Assembly: GCA_022432975.1 (NCBI GenBank)
Contig: CM039502.1
Coordinates: 73,241,497-73,305,496 of the forward strand
DNA: 64,000 nt
Reading direction: 5' to 3'
DNA from: Begonia masoniana
Taxonomy: Eukaryota; Streptophyta; Magnoliopsida; Cucurbitales; Begoniaceae
Shown: in pieces, positions 32,851 to 44,697 of the stretch
How positions within the stretch are numbered: position 1 is the stretch's first letter
Layout: every line of letters begins with the position of its first letter
Program-made: the position numbers and the translations under genes
The notes under the pieces: generated by a model
The model's database searches: none
The model's input: the letters and a program-made list of their open reading frames with translations, nothing else
What the model was told of the DNA's origin: nothing

Positions 32851-33170
32851 GATGTCTTCGAGTAGCCTTTCCCTTTTGTTGACTTTGTTCGGCGGTCGAT
32901 GAAATTGACTTTTGAAATCTTTAAATTATTTTACGAGTTAAACCTTTGCTTCTCAACTGATTGATTCTTAATATTGCCAACGATTATTTTAACATGGCTT
33001 TGTTTAATTTTACTTTTGTTTAAACGATTTCCGCTGCAAGTTTTTCATGTTTTGTCAAATTTCAAATTCTGAAATTTTCAACGAAGTTTTAAATTTGGCC
33101 CAAGTGTTTCTTAGTAATATTCGGGGTTTTGAGTAACAAACCGGGTTCAGGGAATCGGGGTGTCATAGTG

Positions 33171-33182
33171 TGGTATCAGAGA
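33171..33182 (+). other. Primer-binding site of gypsy D1
   Basis: TGGTATCAGAGA, three bases after the LTR. Complementary to initiator-Met tRNA except for the last base. Confidence 0.85.
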
Positions 33183-33320
33183 CATTCAGTTAAACCGTTC
33201 AAAAGATTACTCGTCAGTGCCGATCGTTGCATGGGAGTACTCCAACAACTGTAAGTGTTTATGTTAGCCTTAGTAATTAGATGTTTATAAAATAGTTAAC
33301 CCTGCGCAGGAATATAGCAA

Positions 33321-35189
33321 ATGTCTCGACGACCAGGAAGGCCAAGAGTGCAGAGAGAGACACCAACTCCGGGAAGCGCAGAGGATTCTAGTGTAATCGG
33401 ACAGTTGACGGATCTAGTGCGACAGCAGGCAGAATTAATGCGCCAACAATCCGATCAACTAGGAGTACTGCTGAACCGAGAGGTACAAGGAAGTGCCAAC
33501 TCGGGTTCTAGCAACGAGCATTCCGGGGATAGATTCCGGAGACTAAGACCACCCACGTTTGATGGTCAGTCATCTGATCCTGTTGTGGCTGAAGGGTGGC
33601 TTAGGAAGATAGAGAGCATGTTTAGGTGCGCCAGCATTGGAGAAGGAGATAAGGTCACGTTAGCAACATTTCACTTGGCTGGCGAAGCTCAACTCTGGTG
33701 GGAAACAGTTGAAACCACCACTGATATTCTGACTATGACTTGGTCACAGTTTAAGGACATCTTCTATGAGAAATATTTTAACAGCACGGTCCAAACCGCA
33801 AAGAAGTTGGAATTTCTGAATTTGAAGCAGACAGGGTCGGTGGCTGAGTACAGTAGGCAATTTGAGTCCTTGTCCAGGTTTGCTGGACACTTTGCTCATA
33901 AGGACGAGGATAAGGTGTTCAAATTTGTGCATGGACTGAAGCCGGAGATTTATCGGGGAGTCAAATTCTGTGGCATTAAAGGTTTAACGTTCAGCGAAGT
34001 TGTGTCCACTGCTCTGGAAGTGGAAGAGGCTGAAAGGAAGTGTGCTGGACTAAAGGAGACCCCGCAAAGGTTTAACCAGCCACACCAGCAAAGGGGAACA
34101 AAGAGGCCAAGTGAGGGCCAAAATAGCCAAGGAGCAGGGGGAAGGGTGCAAAATGTCAGGAAATTTCCCCAGTGTCCAAAGTGCCTGAAGAACCACCCGG
34201 GAGAATGTAGACTGGGCTTGGGAAAGTGCTTCAACTGTGAGGAAGTTGGACATACGTTCAAAGAGTGTTCGAAGCCTAGAGTCACCAGATGCTATAATTG
34301 TAACAAAGTCGGCCATATTAGCAGAGACTGTCCAGTTCCTAAGAGTGGTCCTGCTATGATTAAACCAAGAATATTCTCCATGATGGAGTCGGGTGAAGAA
34401 CAGCCTGCCGTAGTGTCAGGTACTATATTGATCAACTCTGTGCCTGCTTTTACTTTGATAGATTCTGGTGCAACGCATTCGTTTATAGCATCTACATTTG
34501 CTGCTAAATTAGATGTACCGTTTACCCCTTCCATGCATGTGTTTAATGTTACCTTACCCTCTGGTGAGCGCATGTACTCTAACCGAGTGATGCTTGACAG
34601 AGATGTGTTAGTAGGAAGTGTGAGTCTACCTGCTGATCTCATCATTATGGATATAATGGGATTTGATGTAATTCTAGGAATGGATTGGCTGTTTAAGCAT
34701 TATGCCACGATTGATTGTAGGACTAGAATAGTTAGCTTCCAACCCCCTGGTAGTTTGAGGCATACCTTCCAAGCCTCAGAGAAGAGTAAGGAAATGACTG
34801 TAATGACTTCTGTCAATTGTAGACCCTCCCAGTGTAGAGAGTATTTGTGCTTCTTAGCTAGTGCTTTAGACATACAACTAGTGGAGAAATCAAGTCCCAA
34901 AAATGTCTTAGTTGTCCAAGACTTCTCTGAAGTATTCTTAGATGACCTTCCAGGCTTGCCACCAGATAGGGAAATCGAATTTGTTGTGGATGTTTACCCC
35001 GGAGCCGAGCCTGTGTCTAAAAATCCATATAGACTAGCACCAACAGAACTCAAAGAGTTAAAGAAACAATTGGAGGATCTGTTGGAGAAAGGGTTCATAC
35101 GCCCTAGCTTTTCACCATGGGGTGCACCGGTCCTCTTTGTCAAGAAGAAAGATGGATCTATGCGCATGTGCATTGATTATAGAGATTGA
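33321..35189 (+). CDS. gag-pol: Gypsy D1 gag-protease and start of reverse transcriptase
   Basis: 622 codons from [14 protein letters not shown]. Gag domain with [27 protein letters not shown] and [12 protein letters not shown]; a [12 protein letters not shown] segment and two CCHC knuckles, [14 protein letters not shown] (about residue 302) and [14 protein letters not shown] (about 324); aspartic protease [11 protein letters not shown] (about 380) with VILGMDWL; then the RT N-terminus ([18 protein letters not shown]) to CIDYRD. Gag and pol share one frame, as usual for this clade. The frame ends because one A seems to be missing in the codon pair that normally reads Arg-Glu-Leu. Confidence 0.92.
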   Translation: MSRRPGRPRVQRETPTPGSAEDSSVIGQLTDLVRQQAELMRQQSDQLGVLLNREVQGSANSGSSNEHSGDRFRRLRPPTFDGQSSDPVVAEGWLRKIESMFRCASIGEGDKVTLATFHLAGEAQLWWETVETTTDILTMTWSQFKDIFYEKYFNSTVQTAKKLEFLNLKQTGSVAEYSRQFESLSRFAGHFAHKDEDKVFKFVHGLKPEIYRGVKFCGIKGLTFSEVVSTALEVEEAERKCAGLKETPQRFNQPHQQRGTKRPSEGQNSQGAGGRVQNVRKFPQCPKCLKNHPGECRLGLGKCFNCEEVGHTFKECSKPRVTRCYNCNKVGHISRDCPVPKSGPAMIKPRIFSMMESGEEQPAVVSGTILINSVPAFTLIDSGATHSFIASTFAAKLDVPFTPSMHVFNVTLPSGERMYSNRVMLDRDVLVGSVSLPADLIIMDIMGFDVILGMDWLFKHYATIDCRTRIVSFQPPGSLRHTFQASEKSKEMTVMTSVNCRPSQCREYLCFLASALDIQLVEKSSPKNVLVVQDFSEVFLDDLPGLPPDREIEFVVDVYPGAEPVSKNPYRLAPTELKELKKQLEDLLEKGFIRPSFSPWGAPVLFVKKKDGSMRMCIDYRD

Positions 35190-37849
35190 ATAAGTTAACT
35201 GTTAAGAATAATACCCTCTGCCGAGAATTGATGACTTATTTGACCAGCTTAGGGGTGCAAGAGTTTTCTCTAAGATTGACCTTAGATCCGGTTATTATCA
35301 GCTGAAGGTTAAATCTGAGGATATCCCAAAGACTGCCTTTCGCACGAGGTATGGACATTATGAGTTTTGGTTATGTCTTTTGGTCTGACAAATGCACCAG
35401 CAGCCTTCATGGATCTCATGAATAGGGTGTTTCACGAGTATTTGGACAAGTTGTCATTGTATTCATAGATGACATTCTAATCTATTCTAGTACTAAAGAT
35501 GAGCATGCAAAACATTTGGGTTTAGTGTTAGAAGTACTGAGAAGGCACCAACTTTATGCCAAGTTTTCCAAGTGTGAATTTTGGTTGGACCAAGTTCACT
35601 TTTTAGGACATGTCATCTCTAGAGATGGCATATCTGTGGATCCAGCTAAGGTCCAGGCAGTTAAGGAATGGCCCCAACCGAGGAATGCTACGGATGTCAG
35701 AAGTTTCCTTGGATTGGCTGGGTATTACAGGAAATTTATCGAAGGATTCTCAAGATTGCAACATCCCTTACCTGATTAACTAGGAAGAACGTAAAATATG
35801 TGTGGACTGAGGATTGCGAGCATAGTTTCCAAACTTTGAAGCAGAAGCTGACCAATGCTCCAATTCTGACCCTCCCTGTCGAGAATGGTAAGTTTAGCAT
35901 TTATTGTGATGCTTCCAAGATCGGTCTAGGTGTGTGTTAATGCAGGATGGTAAAGTGATAGCTTATGCCTCTAGACAGTTGAAGGTCCATGAGAAAAATT
36001 ACCCTACACATGACTTAGAATTAGCTGCAGTGGTATTCGCACTTAAGATTTGGAGGCATTACCTGTATGGACAATCTTGTGAGATATTTTCAGATCATAA
36101 GAGCCTGAAATACATTTTCACGCAAAAGGAACTGAATATGAGGCAGCGTAGATGGTTAGAATTTGTCAAAGATTATGATTTCGAGATTAAGTACCACCCG
36201 GCAAGGCGAATGTAGTGGCTGATGCTTTGAGTAGAGTGACTCCTTCAATCTCTGCATGATTTTAGATATACCAATAGCTGTTAGAGACTGAATTCCACAG
36301 ATTTAACATGGAAGCCGTGTCTAGTGTATCAGCCATGCTTTCGACCATATCTTTAAGGCCTACCATTTTGGAGAGAATAAAGGGAAGTTCAAATGAATGA
36401 CCCTGAATGCAATGAATATAAGTTGAGCATGGATTCTACTGGCAAGTTGGATTTCAACTGCTCAGCCGATGGAATTCTCAAGTTTCGAAATAGATGGTTT
36501 GTTCCGGCTGATACTGAACTTAGAAAGGAAATCTTATCTGAGGCACATTCCTCCAGGCTCTCTGTTCATCCTGGAAGTACAAAGATGTACAGAGATCTCA
36601 AACAACATTATTGGTGGCCAGGTATGAAGAGAAGTGTGGCGGAGTATGTGGAGACATTGTTGATCTGCCAGCCAAGTCAAAGCTGAACATCAGAGGCCTG
36701 CTGGAAATTGCAAACCTCTACAGTTCCCGAATGGAATGGGAACAAAAGCTATGATTTTGTTATGGGATTACCTAGAACAGCAAAGGGACATGATGCAATC
36801 TGGGTAATAGTCGATCGTTTAACCAAATTGCTCACTTTCTGACAATAAGGGTAACATACCTCGATGGCTCAACTGGCAGCAGAGGGTATGTGCACGAAGT
36901 GGTTAGACTGCATGGAGTTCCAAGCATCATAGTTTCAGACCGAGACTCCAGATTTACATCCAAGTTCTGGAAAAGTTTGCACAAGGCTATGGGAACACAG
37001 CTTAGTTTTAGCACAGCCTTTCATCCTCAAACTGATGGACAATCCGAGAGAACTATCCAAACCTTGAAGGATAGCTCCGAGCCATGTGTATTGGATTTTC
37101 AAGGATCTTGGAGTGGATACTTAACATGGTCGAGTTCTCTTACAATAACAGCTTCCAAGCAACAATAGGCATGGCACCATACGAAGCATATATGGACGAA
37201 AGTGCAGATCTCCATTATATTGGGATGAAGTTGGAGAAGCACGGTTGATTGGTCCTGATATTGTGCAGCAGACAGTGGAGGAAGATTGCTCTTATCCGAC
37301 AAAGAATCTTAACAGCTCAAAGTCGGCAGAAAAGCTACGCAGACAAAAGACGAAGAGAATTAGAGTTTGATGTAGGTGTGATGAGGTTTTCCTTAAGCTG
37401 TCACCTTTCAAAGGATTGTGATGGTTTGGGAAAAGAGGCAAGTTGGACCCCAGGTATATTGGACCTTTCCAAATCGTGAAGAGCATTGGGAATGCAGCAT
37501 ATCAACTTCTGCTACCAGCCTCTCTGGAGGGAAATTCATAATGTGTTTCATGTTTTCCATGCTGAAGAAATGTGTTAAGATCCTTCACAGATTATGGAAC
37601 AGCAGAGCATTGAAGCCACCTTCCTACTCTTGCATATGTGGAGAAAACCAGTAAGGATCTTGGACTATGCATGAAGGTATTGCGCAACAAAGAAGTTCCA
37701 CTAGTGAAGTCTTATGGCACAATCAGAACATAGGGAGAACAACTTGGGAGCGTCAGCAAGAAATGAGGGACCACACACAGAAAGATATTAAGGTACGAAT
37801 TTTGAGAACAAAATTCTTTTACGGTATGGTTAGATTGTAGTCTTTAGAT
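35190..37849 (+). pseudogene. Remaining pol of gypsy D1: RT, RNase H, integrase, chromodomain-like tail
   Basis: The order is normal but the frame is broken repeatedly. Recognisable pieces: [16 protein letters not shown] and FIDDILIYS (about 35250-35500), RNase H ([10 protein letters not shown] near 35955), integrase zinc region ([15 protein letters not shown] near 36560), catalytic SDRDSRF and TDGQSER (36935-37060), and a chromodomain-like VRILDYAMKVLRNKEVP (about 37650). Breaks are mostly one-base losses in short homopolymers, e.g. AAA to AA near 35205. This suggests sequence error rather than slow decay, given the intact 5' half. Confidence 0.85.
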
Positions 37850-40176
37850 TGTATATTACCCGGTCCTGTTAAAACCGTTTCTCTATCTTGTTTTTAAAAC
37901 TAAGACATATAACATGTAGGGTTAGTGGAGACCTAGCAAGGGTTTTTTATAAGGGTTTAATTAGAAAAATCTAAAGGTGCATAGTTATTTAATTGGAAAA
38001 CTATTATTGAAGTTCAGCCGCCACTGTTTTATTCCATTCCTCACCTTCTAAGACATAGCTCCTTTAGTCTATGAGACACGATAGTTGTCGAGACCCTTCG
38101 ACACTCCTACTATCAGGACCTTCTTTTCCGACACTTGCGTGGTTTTGCCTCTATTGCTAGCTACCCACCTGTATCTCACTGTGGCTGGAGGGTGATATGA
38201 GGTTGGGAGAATACATTGCCTAAGTGCAGGGTTAGCGCGGTTTACTAGTCGCAACGAGACATGCACATCATGACTAGAGTTTCCTCCTAGTTTTCTATAG
38301 GGTCTAGAATGACGATTTTATCTAGCAGGGGAATTTAATATATGCTCTGTCTAAGCGTTTCCTGGTTGACGCACATACCCCGAATCCCCCCTCTCCCCTT
38401 CTCTGTGCCCGCGCACTGTCGCCCACCTCACCCCCATGACATCCAGACGATCCAAGGTCCAGTAGTGTTTGTCTTGTTGCCTTCGGGCCCTTTTATAAAA
38501 CTACCAACACGTTATGGTTGTATTTACTTGGATGATGTTTGTATGGCCATGCATATGTTTTCCAATAATCGTATACGAAATGAATTTCGCTGGATATCAC
38601 AGTTGGCCTATGGAGAGGACTTCTTGAACCTGTGATATTGAACCGCCAAACGTGAATCAGATTACTGATTAAGGGGCATCTAACTCCCCCCCGTTATAGG
38701 ACGACAGTGCGTAATATTATACTTTGAAGTAGTAGATCCCTAACTCACAATTTCAACATATGGGGGATTCCTGACAACAACGTGACATTTAGACGTAAGT
38801 GCTAAGGGAATTAATCCGTGCCCCGCCCTAACATGAGTTCAGTGGTCCTAATTACCTCTTGGGTAGAGTGATCTTCCCCGACCTCCCAATTTGCAAGTGG
38901 GATACATCGGAATAGAAACGATTGAATGAGCAACGAGAGGAGTTCTGGGAAAGTCGAAATTGCCTACCCCTACTCATTATGATTAAGGAGTGTTTGTATG
39001 TTTCAGTAATCATTCACACTGTGCATTACTACTTAGCATGGCAATAGATGAGTTTGGTGATGTAGGTGAATAGAGGTACGACATGCAGGTGCGTCGTGTT
39101 TACTGAGTTCACTGGATGGATCCCTGTAGTCGCGTTGGAGGCTGTGACATTTTTATCTATACTGTCCCCTATGTCAGTATTGACGGCCGGCCCCTCCTCC
39201 CCGGGGTGGTTAACTGATTTTGGTCAGTGTTAGGAGGATAGTAGGCACTTTCTTTTTTTTTTTTTGATCAGTCTGCGCTAGGTGGAGTTCACTGACATTC
39301 AGGCATTCATCTTACTAGCATTGCGACTACGTTTTGCAATCATTTACTGATTTTAGCAGTCTGTGATTTTTCTTTAAAGTTGCTTTATCGGATCAGGGAT
39401 CATTTATGCTATGGACGCGAGTCGTTCAGAAGGTATTTGGACCAGTATAGGAAATCTTTTCTTTTCGCTGGTATAGTGTTGTGCTTATTTTTCCTTCCAA
39501 CGGATGCCTATGACTATAGGTGTTTTGTTTGTCGTACGTGCACGGTATGTTTTCCCCTTTTTTCCCTTAATGAGCAGGGATCATCCGGCGGACTTCAGGT
39601 AGATGTAGGGTAAAAGTCAGACCTCGGATGAAGGAGGATCATTCTCCCCACCGACCAGACAGTTAACACGGTAGGATGACAGGCACCTGTATATTTGCGC
39701 GTAGTGGCCGGAGTGATATGACAAATTGTATGTTTGTCGTTAGTGACCCCGCGTATGACAAATTTTATGTTTGTCGTTTAGTGGACCGGATGACAACTAT
39801 TGTGCTTTGTCGTTTAGCTCACCGGTTGGATGCTTCGACGGAGCCTTTCCTTTTGTTGACTTTGTTCGGGCCGGTTCAGATGAACGTGAATTTTGAAATC
39901 TGTAATATGTTCTTTTACGTACGTTAAAAACTTTGCTTCTCAATGATTGATTCTTATCATACTCGAACACCACGATATTTTAACATGGCATTTGTGTAAT
40001 TTTACGTTGTTTTTTGAAACGTTACTTTACTGCTTTTTGTGCAATTTTTTTACATGTTTGCAAATTCCTCAATTTGAAATTTTTGCAACGAAGTTTTAAA
40101 ATTGGGCCCATAGTGTTTCCTTCTACTTAATTTGGAGGTTTGAGCTAACAAAAGGCGTGTAAGGGAATCGGGTTGC
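37850..40176 (+). repeat. Noisy copy of the D1 3' LTR
   Basis: Aligns to the 5' LTR from TGTATATTACCCGG to GGAATCGGGTTGCC, but with very frequent one- to several-base insertions and deletions, making it about 340 bp longer. The flank that follows is not the expected gactt junction in clean form. Confidence 0.8.
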
Positions 40177-42117
40177 CGTTGCTCAAAGAATTGGATGCCT
40201 TTCACTATTCACAGCTCCAAATATAGAAGATTTTCAGCAACGCTAATGGCATCAGATGTGCCCAAAATATCATGAGAAAAATCAATATTTGATGAATTTA
40301 TTTAATGAATTGATCCATAAATCATTCTTTTATACAAGGCTTTTACCGACATTCAAAGGTGATTTTTTCGATTAGCTTCAAGGTGGAGGGTTTTATTAGG
40401 ACCCGAAAGACAGTATGGAATGAAAAAGCCATCACCTTATGGTAAAAATATTAGTCGGTCAGCAGTAGTCTAGTGGTCCCCTACCACTTTTGAAAGAAAA
40501 GCATCTTCGTAACTCATTATAGGAGTGTTGTTTTTTCTTTTGCTGTTTGTAAACTCCTATATTCTAAAAGGGTGGTCTTTGCGTTTATGATTTTCTAAGT
40601 TTTCCAGAGTTTTGCCCTTCTCTATCCCCTAAAAACTTCTTGGTGCTCCCTGGCTCTCGTTTGTAGTTCTGTTGGTTTCTCTGTTTTCATATACTAAGAA
40701 TTTGGGTTTGATTTCTACCTTCCTCCTCTTCTTTTTTAATGTAGTGTGCGCCATTCCCTTGATTTTTGGTTCTTACAGCCAGCCAAATCGTCTGGATTAA
40801 TTTAGTATTGTTTCTATTCCAACTAAACCCTACAACCCTTCGAACGGAGTAATCCTGGATCCCTAGGAATTATGAAAAATTTGTACAACGCTACAACTGT
40901 CCATACGAATATTTTGTTTATCAACACGATGGTTTTAGTTCATCAATCAGAAGTTGTAGTTTTCCTTGGTCATTGTGCTAAGCATGATGCTATTATTTCT
41001 GAAAAGTCTTAAAAGTTATCTTTACGTGTGACGTGTTGGGGTGTAGCAGTTGTGCCAAAGGATAGGTGAGGCAGTAACCCCATTGCATGTAGGAAGATGA
41101 TTTTGCGGTTTTGGGAAAGTTAGTTTTGAAGGGCATGTTGCTTATAAGTCTCAGGGGATTGGAAGTCAAATTTCATACGATGTTCTTAGATCTCAATACG
41201 ATGAGAAGCGATATTCAATACGGATTTAGTTTAGAAATTTTCACCTTACACTATACAAGATTAATAAGTCGAACAGTTACAATGTTATGAATATAATCAA
41301 ATATGATATCATGATTAATTTTAATATATTTCATGAAAAAGTTCTATAAAAAATGAAGAAAATTATGGAATTATCTCAAGAAGAAATATTAAATCAATTG
41401 AACAATTCTACCTAATATTGAACCTAAAAACAATATATAAAATAGGAACTTTGAAAAAGATGGATAAGATAAAATTGTTAAAATTTGAGCAAACTGTACA
41501 ACCCGAAAAACCCACCCGGATTCCGGTTCGCTACAGGTGACTAATCTGAGCTAACGATCACTAAATTTTCCTATTCCTAAACACTTAAGCACCACGGTCC
41601 TTCCCAAAAATTTCCGATAGTTAGACAGCGTAGTAAACGCCTAAAAATGGCACCCCCAAAATGCAAGTACATGCAAAACGAATAACCCAACCAAATCAGA
41701 ATATCCTACAAAATATCCAGTCTACGAAATTCCAAAACAACATCAAACAGGACGACAATGCTATCGACCCAAACGAAGAAGTCCACAATATGGGTGACAT
41801 ATCGAACCTAACTTATGACTAAATAAACAAATACAAATACCCTCCCAAAAGCAAAAATCCTATTCCCCATCAACCAATGCTACGGCTGATCCTGGGTCGG
41901 GTCACCCTAACACTGTCTCAACAGGGCCCTGGTTTCCACGACGCCAACCAAACTGGGCACTATCCTAGTCGGATTCTCGGTACACACCACCGCTCAGCAG
42001 TACCTCACACAGAACACACCGTAAAGTCAAAGCATTAGCAAGTAAAGTGCTGGGAAAATAAACGGAAGATGAAAACGGTTATGTAATCCTAACACATTAG
42101 GTCCCTCTACCACGATG
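40177..42117 (+). other. Noisy duplicate of the right flank of D1 (pararetrovirus plus LTR E start)
   Basis: Matches 42945 to about 44810 in order: caulimovirid 3' region, promoter, leader, start of the movement-protein ORF, then the start of LTR E1 (near 41490). Indels are dense and the degraded PBS region near 40760 is hardly recognisable. It stops abruptly at 42117, where LTR D1 sequence resumes at the position equivalent to about 32325. Confidence 0.8.
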
Positions 42118-42944
42118 TCTAGTCAGTGTGAAGGACTAGTAGTCAAGGATTCAGTCTAGTAGTTTGAGATTCTCATGACAGTAGGAAGTTTAGCATTTTG
42201 ATTAACGTTTTTGAAATTTACTGATTTTATCAGTCGTTGAGTGTTTAAAATTTTGGTTTTTATCGGATTTGATTAATGCTCTGGCCTTGAGTCAGTTCCT
42301 GCATGGTCTTTTGGAAGTAAAGTAATTCTTTTCTGTGGATAGTGTTGTGTTTCTTTTTACCGGATGATTATAGGGTGTTTTGTTTGCGTCTAGTGCCCGG
42401 AGAGGAGGTGATCATCCGTCTGACGTCACCGGTATATGTAGGGTAAATTCGATCGGGCATGAGCAGAGATCATCCATCTGACGTCACCGGTAGTGAAGGA
42501 TGTATTTTGTCGCTTAGGTGACCTGAATGACAAATTTTATGTTTTGTGTTTGTGACCGGATGACAAATTTTATGTTTTGTCGTTTAGTGACCGTCAAATG
42601 AAAATATTGTGGCTTTGGTCTTTTATCACCGGTGGATTCTTCGGTACCTTTCCCTTTTGTTTGACTTTGTTGGCGGTCTATGAAAGGACTTTTTGAGAAT
42701 CTTAATTATTTTACGAGTTAAACCTTTGCTTCTCAACTGATTGATTCTTAATATTGCCAACGATTATTTTAACAGGGCTTTGTTTAATTTTACTTTTTTT
42801 TAAACGATTTCCGCTGCAAGTTTTTCATGTTTTGTCAAATTTCAATTCTGAAATTTTCACCGAATTTTAAATTTGGGCCGCAAGTGGTCTTAGTATATTC
42901 GGGTTTTGAGTAACAAACCGGGTTCAGGGAATCGGGGTGTCATA
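42118..42944 (+). repeat. Second, partial D1 3' LTR
   Basis: Corresponds to about 32325-33167 of the 5' LTR with fewer errors than the first copy. Ends GTGTCATA directly before gactt, so this is the true right end of the insertion. Confidence 0.85.
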
Positions 42945-44009
42945 GACTTGGCTGCCTCTTCATATTCAAGCTCAAAACTATAGAAGATTTCAGCAAGCTA
43001 ATGATCAGATGGTGCAAAATTATCATGAGAAAACTCAATATTTGATGAATTTATTTAATGAATTTGAAATAAATCATATAAAGGCTTTACCGACATTCAA
43101 AGGTGATCGAGTAGCTAAGGTGGAGTTTCTTATGACCGAAAGCACAGTATTGATGAAAAAGCATCACCATTATGGTAAAAATTATTAGTGGTCCTCAGTA
43201 GTCTAGTGGTCCCTACCACTTTGTAAAGAAGCATCTTCGTACTCCATTTAGAGAGTGTCTGTTTTTCTTTGTCTGTTGTAAAACTCCTAATTCTATAAAG
43301 GAGTGGTCTTTGGTTATGTTTTCTAAGTTTTTCCAGAGTTTTGCCTTCTCTCTCTAAAAACTCTTGTGTGCTCTGCTCTCGTTTGTAAGTTCTTGTTTGT
43401 TTCTCTTGTTTCATATAAATAAGAATTTGGGTTTGATTTCTACTTCTCCTCCTTCTTTTTTTAATTTAGTTTGCGCTTCCTATTTTGGTATCAGAGCCAA
43501 ATGTCTGGATAAATTAGTAGTTTATATTCAAATAAACTAAACCTTTCGAAGAGTAATCTGGATAATGTAATATGAAATTTATTAAACTTTCCAATACGAA
43601 TATTTGTTCTTATCAACACGATGGTTTTAGTTCATCAATAAGAAGTTTGATTTTCCTTGGTCACTTGTGCTAAGCATGATTGCTATTATTTTCTGAAAGG
43701 CTTAAAGTTATCTTTCGTGTTCCGTGTTGGGGTGTAGCCGTTGTGCCAAAGGATAGGTTGTAGGCAGTATACCCATTGCATGGTAGGAAGATGATTTTGA
43801 GGTTTTTGGAAAGTTAGTCTTTGACAGGGCATGTTGCTTATAAGTCTCAAGGGGATTGGAAGTCAAATTTCAATACGATGTTCTTAGATCTCAATACGAT
43901 GAGAATCGATATTCAATACGGATTTAGTTTAGAAATTTCACCTTACACTATACCAGATTATAAGTCGAACAGTTTAATGTTTATTTGAATATAAACTCAC
44001 ATATATATC
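42945..44009 (+). other. Endogenous caulimovirid intergenic region and leader, left arm part 2
   Basis: Continues the viral sequence interrupted by D1: end of the 3' ORF, a promoter-like TATAAAG (43294-43300), and a Met-tRNA PBS TGGTATCAGAGC at 43486-43497, the minus-strand primer site typical of Caulimoviridae. A leader leads to the movement-protein ATG at 44010. It is the inverted counterpart of 54229-53709 and 50201-49891. Confidence 0.8.
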
Positions 44010-44189
44010 ATGAATTTAATTTTAAATATATTTTCTGAAAGTTCTATAAAAAATGAAGAAATTATTGAATTATCTCAAGAAGAAATATTAAATAATTGAA
44101 CAATTCCTAATATTGAACCTAAAACAATATATAAATTAGGAACTTTTGAAAATATGATAAATAAAATTGTTAAAACTTCTGAGCAAACT
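44010..44189 (+). pseudogene. Caulimovirid movement-protein fragment, left arm
   Basis: The first about 60 codons of the same ORF that is complete at 48937-49890 on the minus strand, nearly identical in nucleotides but with indels and a stop. Cut at 44189 by LTR E1. Confidence 0.85.
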
Positions 44190-44697
44190 TGTAACACCCC
44201 GAAAACCCACCCGGATTCCCGGTTCGCTACAGGGACTACTCTGAGCTAAACGACTCACTAATTTTCCTTATTCCTAACACTTAAGCACCACGGCGTCCTT
44301 CCCAAAAATTTCGATAGAGTAACGCCTAAAAATGGCACCCCCAAAATGCTAAGTACCTGCAAACGAATAAATCCCAACCAATCCAGAATACTCCTACAAA
44401 ACTATCCAGTCTACGAAATCTCCAAACAATCATCATAACAGGACGACAATGCTATCGACCAAAACGAAGAAAGTCCACAATATAGGGTGACATATCACCC
44501 TTAACTATGACTATATACAACAAATACAAATACCCTCACAAAAGACAAAAATCCTATTCCCCATCAACACCATGCTACGGCTTATCCTGGGTCGGGTCAC
44601 CCTAACACTGTCATCAACAGGGGCCCTGGTCACACGCCACCAACTGCCACCTACTCCTAGTCGGATTCTCGGTACACACCCACCAGCTCAGCAGTAC

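Larger units (their letters stand above)
31185..33167 (+). repeat. 5' LTR of gypsy D1, TG...TA ends
   Basis: Starts TGTAATACCCGGTCC and ends GGGGTGTCATA. The last base is set by gactt following directly at 42945 in the right copy, so the terminus is TA, not CA. TATTTAAG at 31313-31320 is a likely TATA box, conserved in D2 and D3. Exon 1 donor is at 31445, intron 1 31445-31650, mini-exon 31651-31702. A 109 bp unit is repeated twice at 31866-32082. Confidence 0.88.
31185..42944 (+). mobile_element. Ty3/gypsy chromovirus-like element D1, with a disturbed 3' half
   Basis: 5' LTR 31185-33167, PBS, gag-pol, and a 3' LTR ending at 42944. The duplication gactt flanks both ends (31180-31184 and 42945-42949). 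From about 35190 on, reading frames break every few hundred bases by single-base indels. The 3' LTR appears twice: 37850-40176 and, partially, 42118-42944, with a noisy copy of the right flank between them. The 3' half is probably an assembly or base-quality artefact rather than a true element structure. Confidence 0.85.

Noticed and set aside
43486..43497. tRNA gene suggested by tRNA-complementary sequence
   Set aside because: Only 12 bases matching the tRNA 3' end, i.e. a viral primer-binding site; no cloverleaf around it. The same applies to the other PBS sites.
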